A stretch of 64,000 nucleotides of DNA from Mesorhizobium sp. M1D.F.Ca.ET.043.01.1.1 (GTDB lineage: Bacteria; Pseudomonadota; Alphaproteobacteria; Rhizobiales; Rhizobiaceae), in the NCBI RefSeq assembly GCF_003952385.1, contig NZ_CP034444.1, forward strand, positions 6,275,001 to 6,339,000, in the 5' to 3' direction. This document shows, piece by piece, positions 29,401 to 37,838 of this stretch; position 1 is the stretch's first letter; each line of letters opens with the position of its first letter. The translations under genes were made by a program, and so were the position numbers. The notes under the pieces were generated by a model, which did no database searches, was not told the DNA's origin, and saw only the letters and a list, made by a program, of their open reading frames with translations.

Positions 29401-30041
29401 CGCGCAAGGTCAAGACCATGATGGTGAAGCCTGACGGCTCGCTGGTTCCTCGCGAGGACCCGGCTCCTGCGCCGCAAGTCGCGGCGACCGAGCCGGCCGA
29501 TCCGGCGCCACAGCACGTCGCCGCGGCCGGACAGGGCGATGCCCAACCGACGGGAACCGTCACGCCGGCGACCGACCAGGCTGCCGATCAGGGCGCGGAT
29601 GACCAGAGCGATACCGCCAAGCCGGCCGTGGCAGCGAAGCCCGCTGCCGCTCCGAAGGCTGAAGCCAAGGCCCAGTCGGCCAACACGCCGGCGAAGGTGC
29701 CGGTGGCCCCGCCGCGCCCCTCCGACCAGCCGGTCGACATCGTTGGCGAGGTCAAGCCCGACAAGGTCGCCTCCATCGATCCGGCGGCAGCAGGCGGCGG
29801 CTCGTGGTCGATGCAGGTCGCTTCGCAGCCGACGGTCGAAAGCGCCCAGTCGACCTACCAGGACCTGCAGCGCCGCTACGGCAGCGTGCTGTCCGGGCGC
29901 ACCGCCAACATCGTGAAGGCGGAGATCGCCGGGAAGGGCACTTTCTACCGCGTCCGCGTGCCGGCGCAGTCGCGCAACGACGCGATCAATCTGTGCACCA
30001 GCTACAAGGCGGCCGGCGGCACCTGCTTCGTGTCGCGCTGA
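26484..30041 (+). CDS. Very long acidic SPOR-domain protein with one membrane segment
   Basis: A 1185-residue, mostly disordered protein. Residues 1-790 are acidic and rich in Ala/Pro/Asp/Glu, with internal repeats. One membrane helix lies near 791-812 (NLMVAALVGAAVIAGGLGAL). A Pro/Ala-rich periplasmic linker and a C-terminal SPOR domain (about 1105-1185) follow. SPOR domains bind denuded septal glycan, so a division or cell-wall role is likely; a ~790-residue cytoplasmic tail is the unusual part. NagZ and ScpAB genes follow. Repeat pairs such as PQMAAPAY..EDYLAYAKPA and PQMAAPAY..KDYSAYAKPA are visible. Confidence 0.88.
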   Translation: MADRTQLKAAASNHIADDDPFAELTRIMGFDPRQPVRPQTPAAAKAPPANQAAEEADFDIDLEKEMMGEFDAVKEDAPAMQHKPANFALTDDEIAASFERDFVFDDAADHAHFATPHAPEPVADTTSDDRDDDSGRDDDSGRAVVSSLEVSPLQDDLSIDREMAASLDEGFRIDDDAADANQGAAAPEVVEAAVAAPAAETAFDAEFDNAVQMSLEDELAFDDSEIEQPETADVQPIEAHAVADRPIADEDFDSQSDEARLDQADVDMDHDQPQDLILEQELSVDDSEPQAIEAAHVAADHEPAADPEPMADHEAAADPVLEHDLELSFRDALAEEPEAPAVEPEPVADHEAAADQVLEDDFELNLADAEEPEVPAVEPVAAAEPSFEEPAQAVTAPVPPVAAVEPAKPAATAGERSLEDELNALLGAMTARPIPVAPAPVASIPVVQAPVAPAPVAPVSAPAQQPASYTGDQAAAADDLDWDLDGDKPERNEQTDQPADADVDTLFAGELDRQGFEDFAAEQDAEPSIDFDDEAFDAAFAKGIEQDLPAAEPSRSWSRVTPVAAPAQASFAPQPPTASAPQMAAPAYREEPAEDYLAYAKPASSPQMAAPAYHDEPAKDYSAYAKPAAAPQPRHQEEMPDVETVDVPERVVALADDLDIPELSFEEDQPAAPAYDDLDAEFAGLLSEMNATEIAAAPVQSRGYDDDSYNAGFKTGYDRHELRAETPAAPAASSYAAAASAFDADDLPGSRPVSQADDFAADELDYDPELDEAMTVPGLAEREAAKPRSRNLMVAALVGAAVIAGGLGALAFSFGGKGGSEAPVIVKADNSPIKVKPENPGGTVVPNQDNKVYDAVAKGGTAKSTEPVQQKLVTNVEEPIDVASKEPPQSRIVDLSPDDTDAAPGTDAAASPKAAAPASDAAAPDAAAPAAAQAAAPAGTQPAAPAPKSEDRIAQVLQEADKGTSNDVVAVAPRKVKTMMVKPDGSLVPREDPAPAPQVAATEPADPAPQHVAAAGQGDAQPTGTVTPATDQAADQGADDQSDTAKPAVAAKPAAAPKAEAKAQSANTPAKVPVAPPRPSDQPVDIVGEVKPDKVASIDPAAAGGGSWSMQVASQPTVESAQSTYQDLQRRYGSVLSGRTANIVKAEIAGKGTFYRVRVPAQSRNDAINLCTSYKAAGGTCFVSR

Positions 30042-30059
30042 TCGCGCTGAACCATTCAA

Positions 30060-30094
30060 AGCCGGCGCCGCCGCGGGGCAGCGCCGGCTTTTCG
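30060..30094 (+). terminator. Rho-independent terminator after the SPOR gene
   Basis: AGCCGGCGC (30060-30068) pairs with GCGCCGGCT (30081-30089), then TTTTC. It separates the SPOR gene from nagZ. Confidence 0.8.
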
Positions 30095-30174
30095 TTGTGG
30101 ACCGTTCCCGGCATTCAGGCGGCAGCGGGCAGGGGTGATTCCCATTGCGTTCCCAAAGGCCTAAGGTTCCGTTC

Positions 30175-31194
30175 ATGACCGAATCAAAATCCATGATCCT
30201 CGGCTGCGCCGGGAAATCCCTCACTGAAGATGAAATCCGTTTCTACAGCGACGAACGTCCCTGGGGCTTCATCCTGTTCGCGCGCAATGTCGGCGAGACC
30301 GAGCAGATCCGCGACCTGGTCGCCTCGATGCGCGACTGCGTCGGACGCCCGGACGCTCCGGTCTTCATCGATCAGGAAGGCGGCCGGGTGCAGCGCCTGC
30401 GGCCGCCGCTGGCGCCGAACTATCCTGCAGGTGGCGCGCTTGGCGCCCTTTGGCGCGACGATCGCGAGGCCGGCCGCCGCGCCGCGTGGCTGCTCGCGCG
30501 ACTTCACGCCTTCGATCTGCTGCGCCACGGCATCACCGCCGACTGCCTGCCGGTGCTCGACGTCCCCATCGCGGGCGCCAGCGATGTCATCGGCGCGCGC
30601 GCTTACGGCATGGAACCCAATGCCGTGATCGAGCTTGGCAAGGCTTCGGCCGAGGGCTTGATGTCGGGTGGCGTCCTGCCGGTTATGAAGCATATTCCCG
30701 GCCATGGCCGAGCCTTTGCAGATACGCATTTCGCGCTGCCGACGGTCGACACGCCGCTCGCCGAGTTGCGGCAACATGATTTCGCCCCGTTCAAGGCGCT
30801 CAAACACCTGCCGATGGCGATGACGGCGCATGTCGTCTACAGCGCCGTCGACCCGGACAATCCGGCGACGACCTCGGCCAAGGTCGTCGACGAGCTGATC
30901 CGCGGCGAGATCGGCTTCGACGGGCTCTTGATGAGCGACGACACCTCGATGAAGGCACTTTCTGGGGATTTCCCAACAAAGGCTGCCTCGATCCTTGCGG
31001 CCGGCTGCGATCTGGTCCTTCACTGCAATGGCGTTTTCGAGGAAATGTCCGGCATCGCGTCGCGCACGACGGTACTCGAAGGCAAGTCCCTGGCAAGAGC
31101 GGAGCGGGCGCTGACCTATATAAAGAGCCGCGACGTCGCCGAAGAAAGCGCGATACGCGCGGAATTCGCCACCTATTTCGAAGCGGTGGCCTGA
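30175..31194 (+). CDS. nagZ: Beta-N-acetylhexosaminidase (GH3, NagZ)
   Basis: A 339-residue cytoplasmic glycoside hydrolase family 3 enzyme. It removes N-acetylglucosamine from recycled muropeptides. The family signature KHIPGHGRAFADTHFALPTV holds the His of the catalytic Asp-His pair. The nucleophile Asp is in LLMSDDTSMKAL, and FIDQEGGRVQRLRPP near residue 70 binds substrate. The start is the ATG at 30175 after AAGG; the upstream frame adds a basic stretch not seen in the family. It leads nagZ-scpA-scpB (21-bp gap, then a 4-bp overlap), a common alphaproteobacterial cluster. Confidence 0.95.
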   Translation: MTESKSMILGCAGKSLTEDEIRFYSDERPWGFILFARNVGETEQIRDLVASMRDCVGRPDAPVFIDQEGGRVQRLRPPLAPNYPAGGALGALWRDDREAGRRAAWLLARLHAFDLLRHGITADCLPVLDVPIAGASDVIGARAYGMEPNAVIELGKASAEGLMSGGVLPVMKHIPGHGRAFADTHFALPTVDTPLAELRQHDFAPFKALKHLPMAMTAHVVYSAVDPDNPATTSAKVVDELIRGEIGFDGLLMSDDTSMKALSGDFPTKAASILAAGCDLVLHCNGVFEEMSGIASRTTVLEGKSLARAERALTYIKSRDVAEESAIRAEFATYFEAVA

Positions 31195-31215
31195 ACCGAA
31201 GGGATAGAAGGGCAA

Positions 31216-32058
31216 GTGGCGGAAACATTGGACAGCAAGGCCGCGAAGGCCGCACCGATGGACCGTCTGTGGGCCGAGAACGACGATTCACGTCTGACCG
31301 GCGACCCGTCGCTGGTGGTCGATGTCGCCGGCTTCGAGGGACCGCTCGACCTTCTCCTGCATCTGGCGCGCAATCAGAAGGTCGATCTGGCGCGCATCTC
31401 GATCCTGGCGCTCGCCGAGCAGTATCTGGCCTTCATCGAGAAGGTGAGGGCGCTCAGGCTCGAGCTCGCCGCCGACTACCTGGTAATGGCGGCGTGGCTC
31501 GCCTTCCTCAAGTCGAAGCTTCTGATCCCGAAGCAGCCGGGCGAAGAGGGCGAGAGCGGCGAGGAACTGGCGGCGGTGCTGCAATTCCGGCTGAAGCGGC
31601 TGGAAGCGATGCGAGACGCTGCAGCTCGGCTGGTCAACCGCAACCGGCTCGGCCGCGACGTCTTTGCGCGCGGCATGCCGGAAATGGTGATCGTCGAGAA
31701 GCGCAACGCCTATTCGGCCTCGCTCTACGACCTTTTGACCGCCTATGCGCAGCAGCGCCAGCGGCAGGCGATCAACAACGTGACGATCGCCCGCCGCGCG
31801 GTGTGGTCTCTGAAGGACGCGCGCGACGTGCTGGCGCGGCTGGTCGGAACGATTGGCGACTGGACGGCGCTGGACAGCTTCCTCATCCAATATCTGGCGA
31901 CGCCGGAAGAGAGGCGCACGGCAGTCGCCAGTTCCTTCGCCGCGACGCTCGAAATGGTACGCGAGGGCAAGCTGGAAGTGCGGCAGGATCAGGTTTTCGC
32001 GCCGATCTACCTGCGCGGCCGCGCACAAGGGGTTAAGGCAGTCGAGGTGGTATCATGA
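31216..32058 (+). CDS. scpA: Segregation and condensation protein A
   Basis: A 280-residue kleisin that bridges SMC heads for chromosome compaction. The N-terminal signature is GFEGPLDLLLHLARNQKVDL, followed by DYLVMAAWLAFLKSKLLIP. The C-terminal winged-helix part ends before VEVVS. The GTG start at 31216 has AGAAGGG ahead. It overlaps scpB by the ATGA tetranucleotide. Confidence 0.95.
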   Translation: MAETLDSKAAKAAPMDRLWAENDDSRLTGDPSLVVDVAGFEGPLDLLLHLARNQKVDLARISILALAEQYLAFIEKVRALRLELAADYLVMAAWLAFLKSKLLIPKQPGEEGESGEELAAVLQFRLKRLEAMRDAAARLVNRNRLGRDVFARGMPEMVIVEKRNAYSASLYDLLTAYAQQRQRQAINNVTIARRAVWSLKDARDVLARLVGTIGDWTALDSFLIQYLATPEERRTAVASSFAATLEMVREGKLEVRQDQVFAPIYLRGRAQGVKAVEVVS

Positions 32059-32810
32059 GTGAACGCGCCAACGCTTCGGTCATTCCGTTCAAGGTCGAGG
32101 ACGAGCCGGAAGACGAGATGGCCGAACAGGGTTCCATCGAGAACCCCGCCGAGCGGCTGCAACTGTCGGAGGCCGTCCGCATGGCCGAGGCGATCATCTT
32201 CGCCAGTGCCGAGCCGGTCAGCGAAAGGCAATTGGCGGCGCGCCTGCCAGAGGGCGTCAACATCGCGGCGGCAATGACCGATCTGCAGGAAATCTATGCC
32301 AAGCGCGGGGTCAACCTGGTGCGGGTCGGCGACGCCTGGGCGTTCCGCACGGCCGGCGATCTCGCTTTCCTGATGAGCCGGGACTCCGTGCAGCAGAGAA
32401 AGCTTTCGCGCGCGGCACTCGAAGTGCTGGCGATCATCGCCTATCACCAGCCGGTGACGCGGGCCGAGATCGAGGACATCAGGGGCGTCGAGACCTCCAA
32501 GGGCACGCTGGACACGCTCTTGGAAACCGAGTGGGTGAGGATGCGCGGCCGGCGCCGCACGCCGGGCCGGCCGGTGACCTACGGTACGACCGATGCCTTC
32601 CTCGACCATTTTGCGCTGGAGGAAGTCCGCGATCTGCCCGGCATGGAGGAACTGAAGGGCGCTGGGCTCTTGTCGACGCGCATGCCGTCCAACTTCTCGA
32701 TGCCGGTGCCGCCGGCCGATCCGGACGCGCTGGCCGAGGACGAGGATGCGCTGACCGACATCGACCTCGAGGAGCTCGGATTGCTCACGCCGCGCGTCAC
32801 GGAAGAGTGA
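32055..32810 (+). CDS. scpB: Segregation and condensation protein B
   Basis: A 251-residue partner of ScpA in the SMC complex, made of two winged-helix domains. Family blocks are visible: EAIIFASAEPVSERQLAARL in the first domain, then SRAALEVLAIIAYHQPVTRAE and RGRRRTPGRPVTYGTTDAFL in the second. The C-terminal acidic tail is ordinary. The start overlaps the scpA stop (ATGA), so expression is coupled. Confidence 0.95.
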   Translation: MSERANASVIPFKVEDEPEDEMAEQGSIENPAERLQLSEAVRMAEAIIFASAEPVSERQLAARLPEGVNIAAAMTDLQEIYAKRGVNLVRVGDAWAFRTAGDLAFLMSRDSVQQRKLSRAALEVLAIIAYHQPVTRAEIEDIRGVETSKGTLDTLLETEWVRMRGRRRTPGRPVTYGTTDAFLDHFALEEVRDLPGMEELKGAGLLSTRMPSNFSMPVPPADPDALAEDEDALTDIDLEELGLLTPRVTEE

Positions 32811-32990
32811 CCCGCGAATTCGGCTCGATTGGTCTATTAGCAGGGGCTGCGCGGATTCGTAGCAAGGCGCTCACGCCGAAAGTGCGTGACATCCGCCAGC
32901 CATTTTATCAACTTCATTGCGGTTGTGTTTGAATCCCTGAGCGAAAACGCATAGATCATCGCCGAGGGAAACCGTTCGAGAGAGATTGTT

Positions 32991-33209
32991 ATGGGTTCGT
33001 TTTCGATTTGGCACTGGATGATCGTGCTGGTCATCGTGCTTCTGGTGTTTGGCCGCGGCAAGATTCCCGAACTGATGGGCGACATGGCCAAGGGCATCAA
33101 GAGCTTCAAGAAGGGCATGGCCGACGACGACGTTGACGACAAGCGTACCGTCGAGCATCGTGCCGACGAGACCGTTTCGCCGGGCAAGGAAAAGGTCAGC
33201 AAGAGCTGA
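32991..33209 (+). CDS. tatA: Sec-independent translocase subunit TatA
   Basis: A 72-residue protein with one N-terminal membrane helix ([16 protein letters not shown]), a hinge, and the amphipathic helix [20 protein letters not shown], ending in an acidic/Lys tail. This is the standard TatA layout; it forms the pore for folded proteins. It is the first gene of tatABC, 44 bp before tatB. Confidence 0.95.
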   Translation: MGSFSIWHWMIVLVIVLLVFGRGKIPELMGDMAKGIKSFKKGMADDDVDDKRTVEHRADETVSPGKEKVSKS

Positions 33210-33253
33210 GCCCCAGGCTCTCGTTGGAACAGCTCTCGTTGGAATAGATTGCC

Positions 33254-33994
33254 ATGTTCGAAGTCGGTTGGAGCGAACTGCTGGTGATCGCGGTCGTCAT
33301 GATCGTGGTCGTCGGCCCGAAGGATTTGCCCAGCATGTTGCGCACCTTCGGCCGCACCGCGGCCAAATTGCGTGCCATGGCGGCTGACTTCCAGAAGCAG
33401 TTCAACGACGCGCTGAAGGAAGCCGAACTCGACGACGTCAAGAGTTCGATAGATAGCCTTCGCGGCCTCAATCCGATGACAGAAGTCCGCAAGCAGCTCA
33501 ATCCGTTCGAGCAGGCGGCGGCCGATGTGCGGTCCGGTGTCGACACGATGATGAAGCCCAAGCCGGCGGTCGATCCGTCGACACCGGCAGCGTCGACGCC
33601 GCAGGCCGCCGAGCCGCTCAAGAACGGCGCAACGGACATGCCCGGCGTCAGCGGGACGGAGGCGACCCCACCGACCTTTCCGGCCATGACCGAGGCTTCG
33701 GTGACCGCGCCTGCAGTGGAGGCCGCAGTACCGGCCCAGTCAGCGAAGAGGGTGGCGACCTCCAAGGCGAAGGCCGCCAGTGCAGCAGCGAAAACAAATT
33801 CGGCCAAAAGCCCGGCGGAAAAAGCCCCGGCAAAGTCTGCGCCGGTGGCGGTAAAAGCCGCGGCGTCGGCCAAGAAGCTGTCGCCTCAGGCCGAGGCGAA
33901 GCCCGCCCAGGCGAAGAAGCCGGCCGCGAAGAAGGTGACTGACAACAAGAAGGTGGCGGGCGACACCAAGAAGACGGCGGGAGCCGCCAAGTGA
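33254..33994 (+). CDS. tatB: Sec-independent translocase subunit TatB
   Basis: A 246-residue TatB. The short N-terminal membrane helix has the TatB-type Glu (MFEVGWSELLVIAVVMIVVV). The hinge GPKDLPSMLRTFGRTAAKLR is followed by a long amphipathic and then Ala/Lys/Pro-rich tail, typical of rhizobial TatB. With TatC it recognizes twin-arginine signal peptides. The stop overlaps the tatC GTG start. Confidence 0.95.
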   Translation: MFEVGWSELLVIAVVMIVVVGPKDLPSMLRTFGRTAAKLRAMAADFQKQFNDALKEAELDDVKSSIDSLRGLNPMTEVRKQLNPFEQAAADVRSGVDTMMKPKPAVDPSTPAASTPQAAEPLKNGATDMPGVSGTEATPPTFPAMTEASVTAPAVEAAVPAQSAKRVATSKAKAASAAAKTNSAKSPAEKAPAKSAPVAVKAAASAKKLSPQAEAKPAQAKKPAAKKVTDNKKVAGDTKKTAGAAK

Positions 33995-34854
33995 GCGTTT
34001 CGGACCAGGACAAAGAAGAAATCGAGAAATCGTCGGCGCCTCTGATCGAGCACCTTATCGAGCTGCGCCGCCGGCTGATCTGGTCGCTGGGCGGCTTCTT
34101 CGTCGCCTTCCTCGTCTGCTTCTTTTTCGCCAAGCGCCTGTTCAACCTGTTGGTCGTCCCGTTCAAATGGGCGACGCAATGGGCCGGGCTCGACCCGCAC
34201 AAAGTCGAGCTGATCTACACCGCGCCGCAGGAGTTCTTCTTCACTCAGGTGAAGCTCGCCATGTTCGGCGGCATGGTGATCGCCTTTCCGCTGATTGCCA
34301 CGCAGATCTACAAGTTTATCGCGCCTGGCCTTTACAAGAACGAGCGCAACGCCTTCCTACCATTCCTTATCGCGTCGCCCATCCTGTTTCTGATGGGCGC
34401 CTCGCTGGTCTATTTCTTCTTCACCCCGATGGTGATGTGGTTCTTCCTCGCCATGCAGCAGGTCGGCACCAACGACCAGGTGCAGATTTCGCTGCTGCCG
34501 AAGGTGTCGGAATATCTCAGCCTGATCATGACGCTGATCTTCTCCTTCGGCCTGGTGTTCCAATTGCCGGTCGTGACCAGCCTTTTGACGCGCGTCGGCC
34601 TGCTGTCGTCGCAGGCGTTGGCCGACAAGCGCAAATGGGCGATCGTCCTTTCTTTCGTGGTTGCCGCGGTGCTGACGCCGCCAGATCCCTTGAGCCAGTG
34701 CGGCCTCGCCGTCCCGACCATCATTCTCTACGAGGTCGCGATATGGTCCTCACGTATGATCGAGCGCAGCCAGGCACGTGACCGCTTGGCACGCGAGCAG
34801 CAGGGGGAAGGCAGCTCGGTCGCCGGCAACACGCCGGACGCCTCGTCGACCTGA
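33991..34854 (+). CDS. tatC: Sec-independent translocase subunit TatC
   Basis: A 287-residue integral membrane receptor of the Tat system with six hydrophobic segments. The N-terminal signature is [18 protein letters not shown] first periplasmic loop ([19 protein letters not shown]) and the block [18 protein letters not shown] near the C-terminus are also typical. The GTG start overlaps the tatB stop (GTGA). The hydrophilic tail is slightly longer than in Escherichia coli. Confidence 0.95.
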   Translation: MSVSDQDKEEIEKSSAPLIEHLIELRRRLIWSLGGFFVAFLVCFFFAKRLFNLLVVPFKWATQWAGLDPHKVELIYTAPQEFFFTQVKLAMFGGMVIAFPLIATQIYKFIAPGLYKNERNAFLPFLIASPILFLMGASLVYFFFTPMVMWFFLAMQQVGTNDQVQISLLPKVSEYLSLIMTLIFSFGLVFQLPVVTSLLTRVGLLSSQALADKRKWAIVLSFVVAAVLTPPDPLSQCGLAVPTIILYEVAIWSSRMIERSQARDRLAREQQGEGSSVAGNTPDASST

Positions 34855-34963
34855 ACGGAACCGCCAAGGTTCGGGAAAATCAAGGCAGTCCGCTTACCCG
34901 CCGTCTTGCATCGGTGACGGATGCGGTTTACGCCCTCTGGCCTCAGCCAGGAGCGTTCAGACC

Positions 34964-36268
34964 ATGCTTGACATCAAATGGATTCGCGACAACCCCAAGA
35001 CCCTTGTCGATGCGCTTGTGAAGCGCTCGTGGTCGGCGGGCGACGCGCAGTCCACCGTCGACGATCTGATCGCCGGGGACGAGGCGCGCCGCGCGCATCT
35101 TAGCGAACTGCAGGTCAAGCAGGAGCGCCGCAACGCCGCGTCGAAGGAGATCGGCAACGCCATGCGTTCGGGCGACGCCGCGCTTGCGGAGAAGCTCAAG
35201 GGCGAGGTCAGCGACATCAAGGCGTTCATCCAGAACGGCGAGGCGCGCGAGCGCGAGCTCGACAAGGCTCTGAACGACGCGCTCGCGGTGCTGCCCAACG
35301 TACCGCTCGACGACGTGCCGGTCGGCAAGGACGAGCACGACAATGTCGTCAAGCGCATCGTCGGCGAGGTGCCGCCCCGCCCGAACTGGGTGAAGGAGCA
35401 TTTCGAGATCGGCGAAGCGCTCGGCATGATGGATTTCGAGCGCGCGGCGAAACTATCGGGCTCGCGCTTCACGGTGCTAAAGAGCCAGCTCGCGCGCCTG
35501 GAGCGCGCTATAGGCCAGTTTATGCTTGATCTCCACACGACCGAGCACGGCTATGAGGAAGTCCAGCCGCCATTGATGGTGCGCGACGAGGTGCTGTTCG
35601 GCACCGGCCAGCTGCCGAAGTTCGAGCTCGACCTGTTCTTCACGCCGCATGGCGACGGGCGTCTCGGGCTGATCCCGACGGCCGAGGTGCCGCTCACCAA
35701 CCTGGTGCGCGAGGAGATCACCGCGCATGAAAAGCTGCCGCTGCGCTATACGGCGCTGACGCCTTGCTTCCGTTCGGAAGCGGGTTCGGCCGGCCGCGAC
35801 ACGCGCGGCATGCTGCGCCAGCACCAGTTCTACAAGGTTGAGCTGGTCTCGATCACCGACCAGGAAAGCTCGATCGCCGAGCATGAGCGCATGACGCAAT
35901 GCGCCGAGGAGGTGCTGAAGCGGCTCGGCCTGCCGTTCCGCACCGTGACGCTTTGTACCGGCGACATGGGCTTTGGCGCGCGCAAGACCTACGACATCGA
36001 GGTCTGGCTTCCGGGTCAGAACGCCTATCGCGAAATCTCGTCCTGCTCGGTCTGCGGCGACTTCCAGGCCAGGCGCATGGACGCCCGGTACAAGGACAAG
36101 GACGGCAAGGGCAATCGATTCGTCCATACGTTGAACGGCTCGGGCACCGCGGTCGGCCGCGCGCTCATTGCCGTCATCGAAAACTACCAGAACGAGGATG
36201 GCAGCGTAACCATTCCTGAAGTGCTGCAGCCTTACATGGGTGGTCTCGCCAAGATCGAATCGAAATGA
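34964..36268 (+). CDS. serS: Seryl-tRNA synthetase
   Basis: A 434-residue class II synthetase for tRNA-Ser. It begins [20 protein letters not shown] and has an N-terminal antiparallel coiled coil rich in Ala/Lys/Glu. Motif 2 is [20 protein letters not shown]; motif 3 lies in the [18 protein letters not shown] block. The start is the ATG at 34964. Only 4 bp separate it from surE. Confidence 0.96.
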   Translation: MLDIKWIRDNPKTLVDALVKRSWSAGDAQSTVDDLIAGDEARRAHLSELQVKQERRNAASKEIGNAMRSGDAALAEKLKGEVSDIKAFIQNGEARERELDKALNDALAVLPNVPLDDVPVGKDEHDNVVKRIVGEVPPRPNWVKEHFEIGEALGMMDFERAAKLSGSRFTVLKSQLARLERAIGQFMLDLHTTEHGYEEVQPPLMVRDEVLFGTGQLPKFELDLFFTPHGDGRLGLIPTAEVPLTNLVREEITAHEKLPLRYTALTPCFRSEAGSAGRDTRGMLRQHQFYKVELVSITDQESSIAEHERMTQCAEEVLKRLGLPFRTVTLCTGDMGFGARKTYDIEVWLPGQNAYREISSCSVCGDFQARRMDARYKDKDGKGNRFVHTLNGSGTAVGRALIAVIENYQNEDGSVTIPEVLQPYMGGLAKIESK

Positions 36269-36272
36269 GTTC

Positions 36273-37031
36273 ATGCGCATCCTGCTGACCAACGACGACG
36301 GCATCCATGCCGAGGGGCTGGCGTCACTCGAACGCATCGCCCGCACGTTGTCGGATGACGTCTGGGTGGTGGCACCCGAGCAGGACCAGTCCGGCTACGC
36401 GCATTCGCTGTCGATCTCGGAGCCGCTGCGGCTAAGGACGGTCGGCGAGAAGCACTATGCCGTGCGCGGCACGCCGACCGATTGTGTTATCATGGGCACG
36501 AAAAAGATCCTGCCGGGACCGCCCGACCTGATCCTGTCGGGCGTCAATTCCGGCGCCAACATCGCCGACGACGTCACCTATTCCGGCACCGTCGCCGGCG
36601 CCATGGAAGGCGCGCTGCTCGGCATCCGCTCGATCGCGGTGAGCCAGGCCTACTCCTATGTCGGCGAAGACCGCGTCGTCCCTTACGAGACGACCGAGGC
36701 GCTGGCGCCGGCGCTGCTGAAGAAGCTGATCGCGACGCCGCTGCCGGAAGGCGTGCTGCTCAACGTCAATTTCCCGAACTGCGCGCCGGACGAGATCGAG
36801 GGCACGGTCGTCACCTCGCAGGGCAAGCTGGTGCACAGCCTCTGGGTCGACGAGCGCCGTGACGGCCGCGGCCTGCCTTACTACTGGCTGCGCTTCGGCC
36901 GCGAGCCCGTCGAAGGCAAGAAGGGCAGCGACCTTCACGCGCTGCGCAACCGGCTGGTGTCGGTGACGCCGCTGCAGCTTGATCTCACCGCCCATGAACT
37001 CCGCGACCAGCTGACCAAGGCGTTGTCATGA
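36273..37031 (+). CDS. surE: 5'/3'-nucleotidase SurE
   Basis: A 252-residue metal-dependent nucleotidase. The N-terminus [16 protein letters not shown] carries the Asp8-Asp9 metal site. [18 protein letters not shown] and [20 protein letters not shown] hold the Ser/Asn ligands. The start is the ATG at 36273. The order surE-pcm-nlpD is conserved widely in proteobacteria; here pcm follows by 13 bp. Confidence 0.95.
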   Translation: MRILLTNDDGIHAEGLASLERIARTLSDDVWVVAPEQDQSGYAHSLSISEPLRLRTVGEKHYAVRGTPTDCVIMGTKKILPGPPDLILSGVNSGANIADDVTYSGTVAGAMEGALLGIRSIAVSQAYSYVGEDRVVPYETTEALAPALLKKLIATPLPEGVLLNVNFPNCAPDEIEGTVVTSQGKLVHSLWVDERRDGRGLPYYWLRFGREPVEGKKGSDLHALRNRLVSVTPLQLDLTAHELRDQLTKALS

Positions 37032-37044
37032 GTAAGGTTTTGGC

Positions 37045-37698
37045 ATGAACACGGCCATCGACGAACGCGAAGGTTTTGCCGCTTTCCTGCTCCGCCTGCG
37101 GGGCAGGGGCACGGCGCTGAAGGCGCTGGTCGCTGCCTTCGAGGCGACGCCGCGCCGCGGCTTCCTCTCCGCGCAATTTCATTCCATGGCCTGGTCAGAA
37201 GGTATGCTGCCGATCGAATGCGGCGAAGCGATCGAAGGCGCGGACCTGCAGGCGGCCGTGATCGCGGCTTTGGCCATCGAGCCGGGCAACCGCATGCTCG
37301 AGATCGGCACCGGGTCGGGCTATACGGCCGCCGTGATGTCCAGGCTTGCCGCGCGCGTCGTCACCGTCGACCGCTACAAGACCTTGACCGAGCAGGCAAA
37401 ACAGCGTTTCGAGGCGCTCGGCATCAGCAATGTCATCGTGCGCCAGGCCGACGGGTCTAACGGCCTGCCCAACGAAGGGCCGTTCGACCGCATCCTCGCC
37501 TGGGCGGCTTTCGACAGCCTGCCGCGCTTTCTGCTCGATCAATTGTCGAGCGGTGGCGTCGTCATCGCGCCGATCGGCCCGGAGGAGGGCGAGCAGGTGC
37601 TGGCCAAGCTCACCAAAGTCGGCAGCCGTTTCGAGCGCGAGGATATCGGCATGGTCAGGCTGCAACCGATCCTGCGCAGCGTCGCTGCAGTGATCTAG
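37045..37698 (+). CDS. pcm: Protein-L-isoaspartate O-methyltransferase
   Basis: A 217-residue PIMT that methylates isoaspartyl residues in aged proteins. It has the substrate region PRRGFLSAQFHSMAWSEGML, SAM motif I in NRMLEIGTGSGYTAAVMSRL, and post-I VVTVDRYKTL. It is a second PCMT-family member; the frameshifted one at 10432 is distinct. Context after surE and before the nlpD-like gene makes this the orthologue of classical pcm. Confidence 0.92.
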   Translation: MNTAIDEREGFAAFLLRLRGRGTALKALVAAFEATPRRGFLSAQFHSMAWSEGMLPIECGEAIEGADLQAAVIAALAIEPGNRMLEIGTGSGYTAAVMSRLAARVVTVDRYKTLTEQAKQRFEALGISNVIVRQADGSNGLPNEGPFDRILAWAAFDSLPRFLLDQLSSGGVVIAPIGPEEGEQVLAKLTKVGSRFEREDIGMVRLQPILRSVAAVI

Positions 37699-37838
37699 CG
37701 AGCGCCTAGCGGTCCCCGCCAAAATTCCCCCTAATATTTTAAGAAAATTTTCGACGGATTCTAATGGGTTAACCGGCCAGTAACATTAACGCGCTTTAAT
37801 CATGACCAGTTTGTACCGGGTCTGTGCGGGTTAGTGCG

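Noticed and set aside
37770..37800. CtrA-type TTAA-N7-TTAA site before the nlpD-like gene
   Set aside because: TTAAC words are present, but the spacings are 6 and 13, not 7, so support is too weak.
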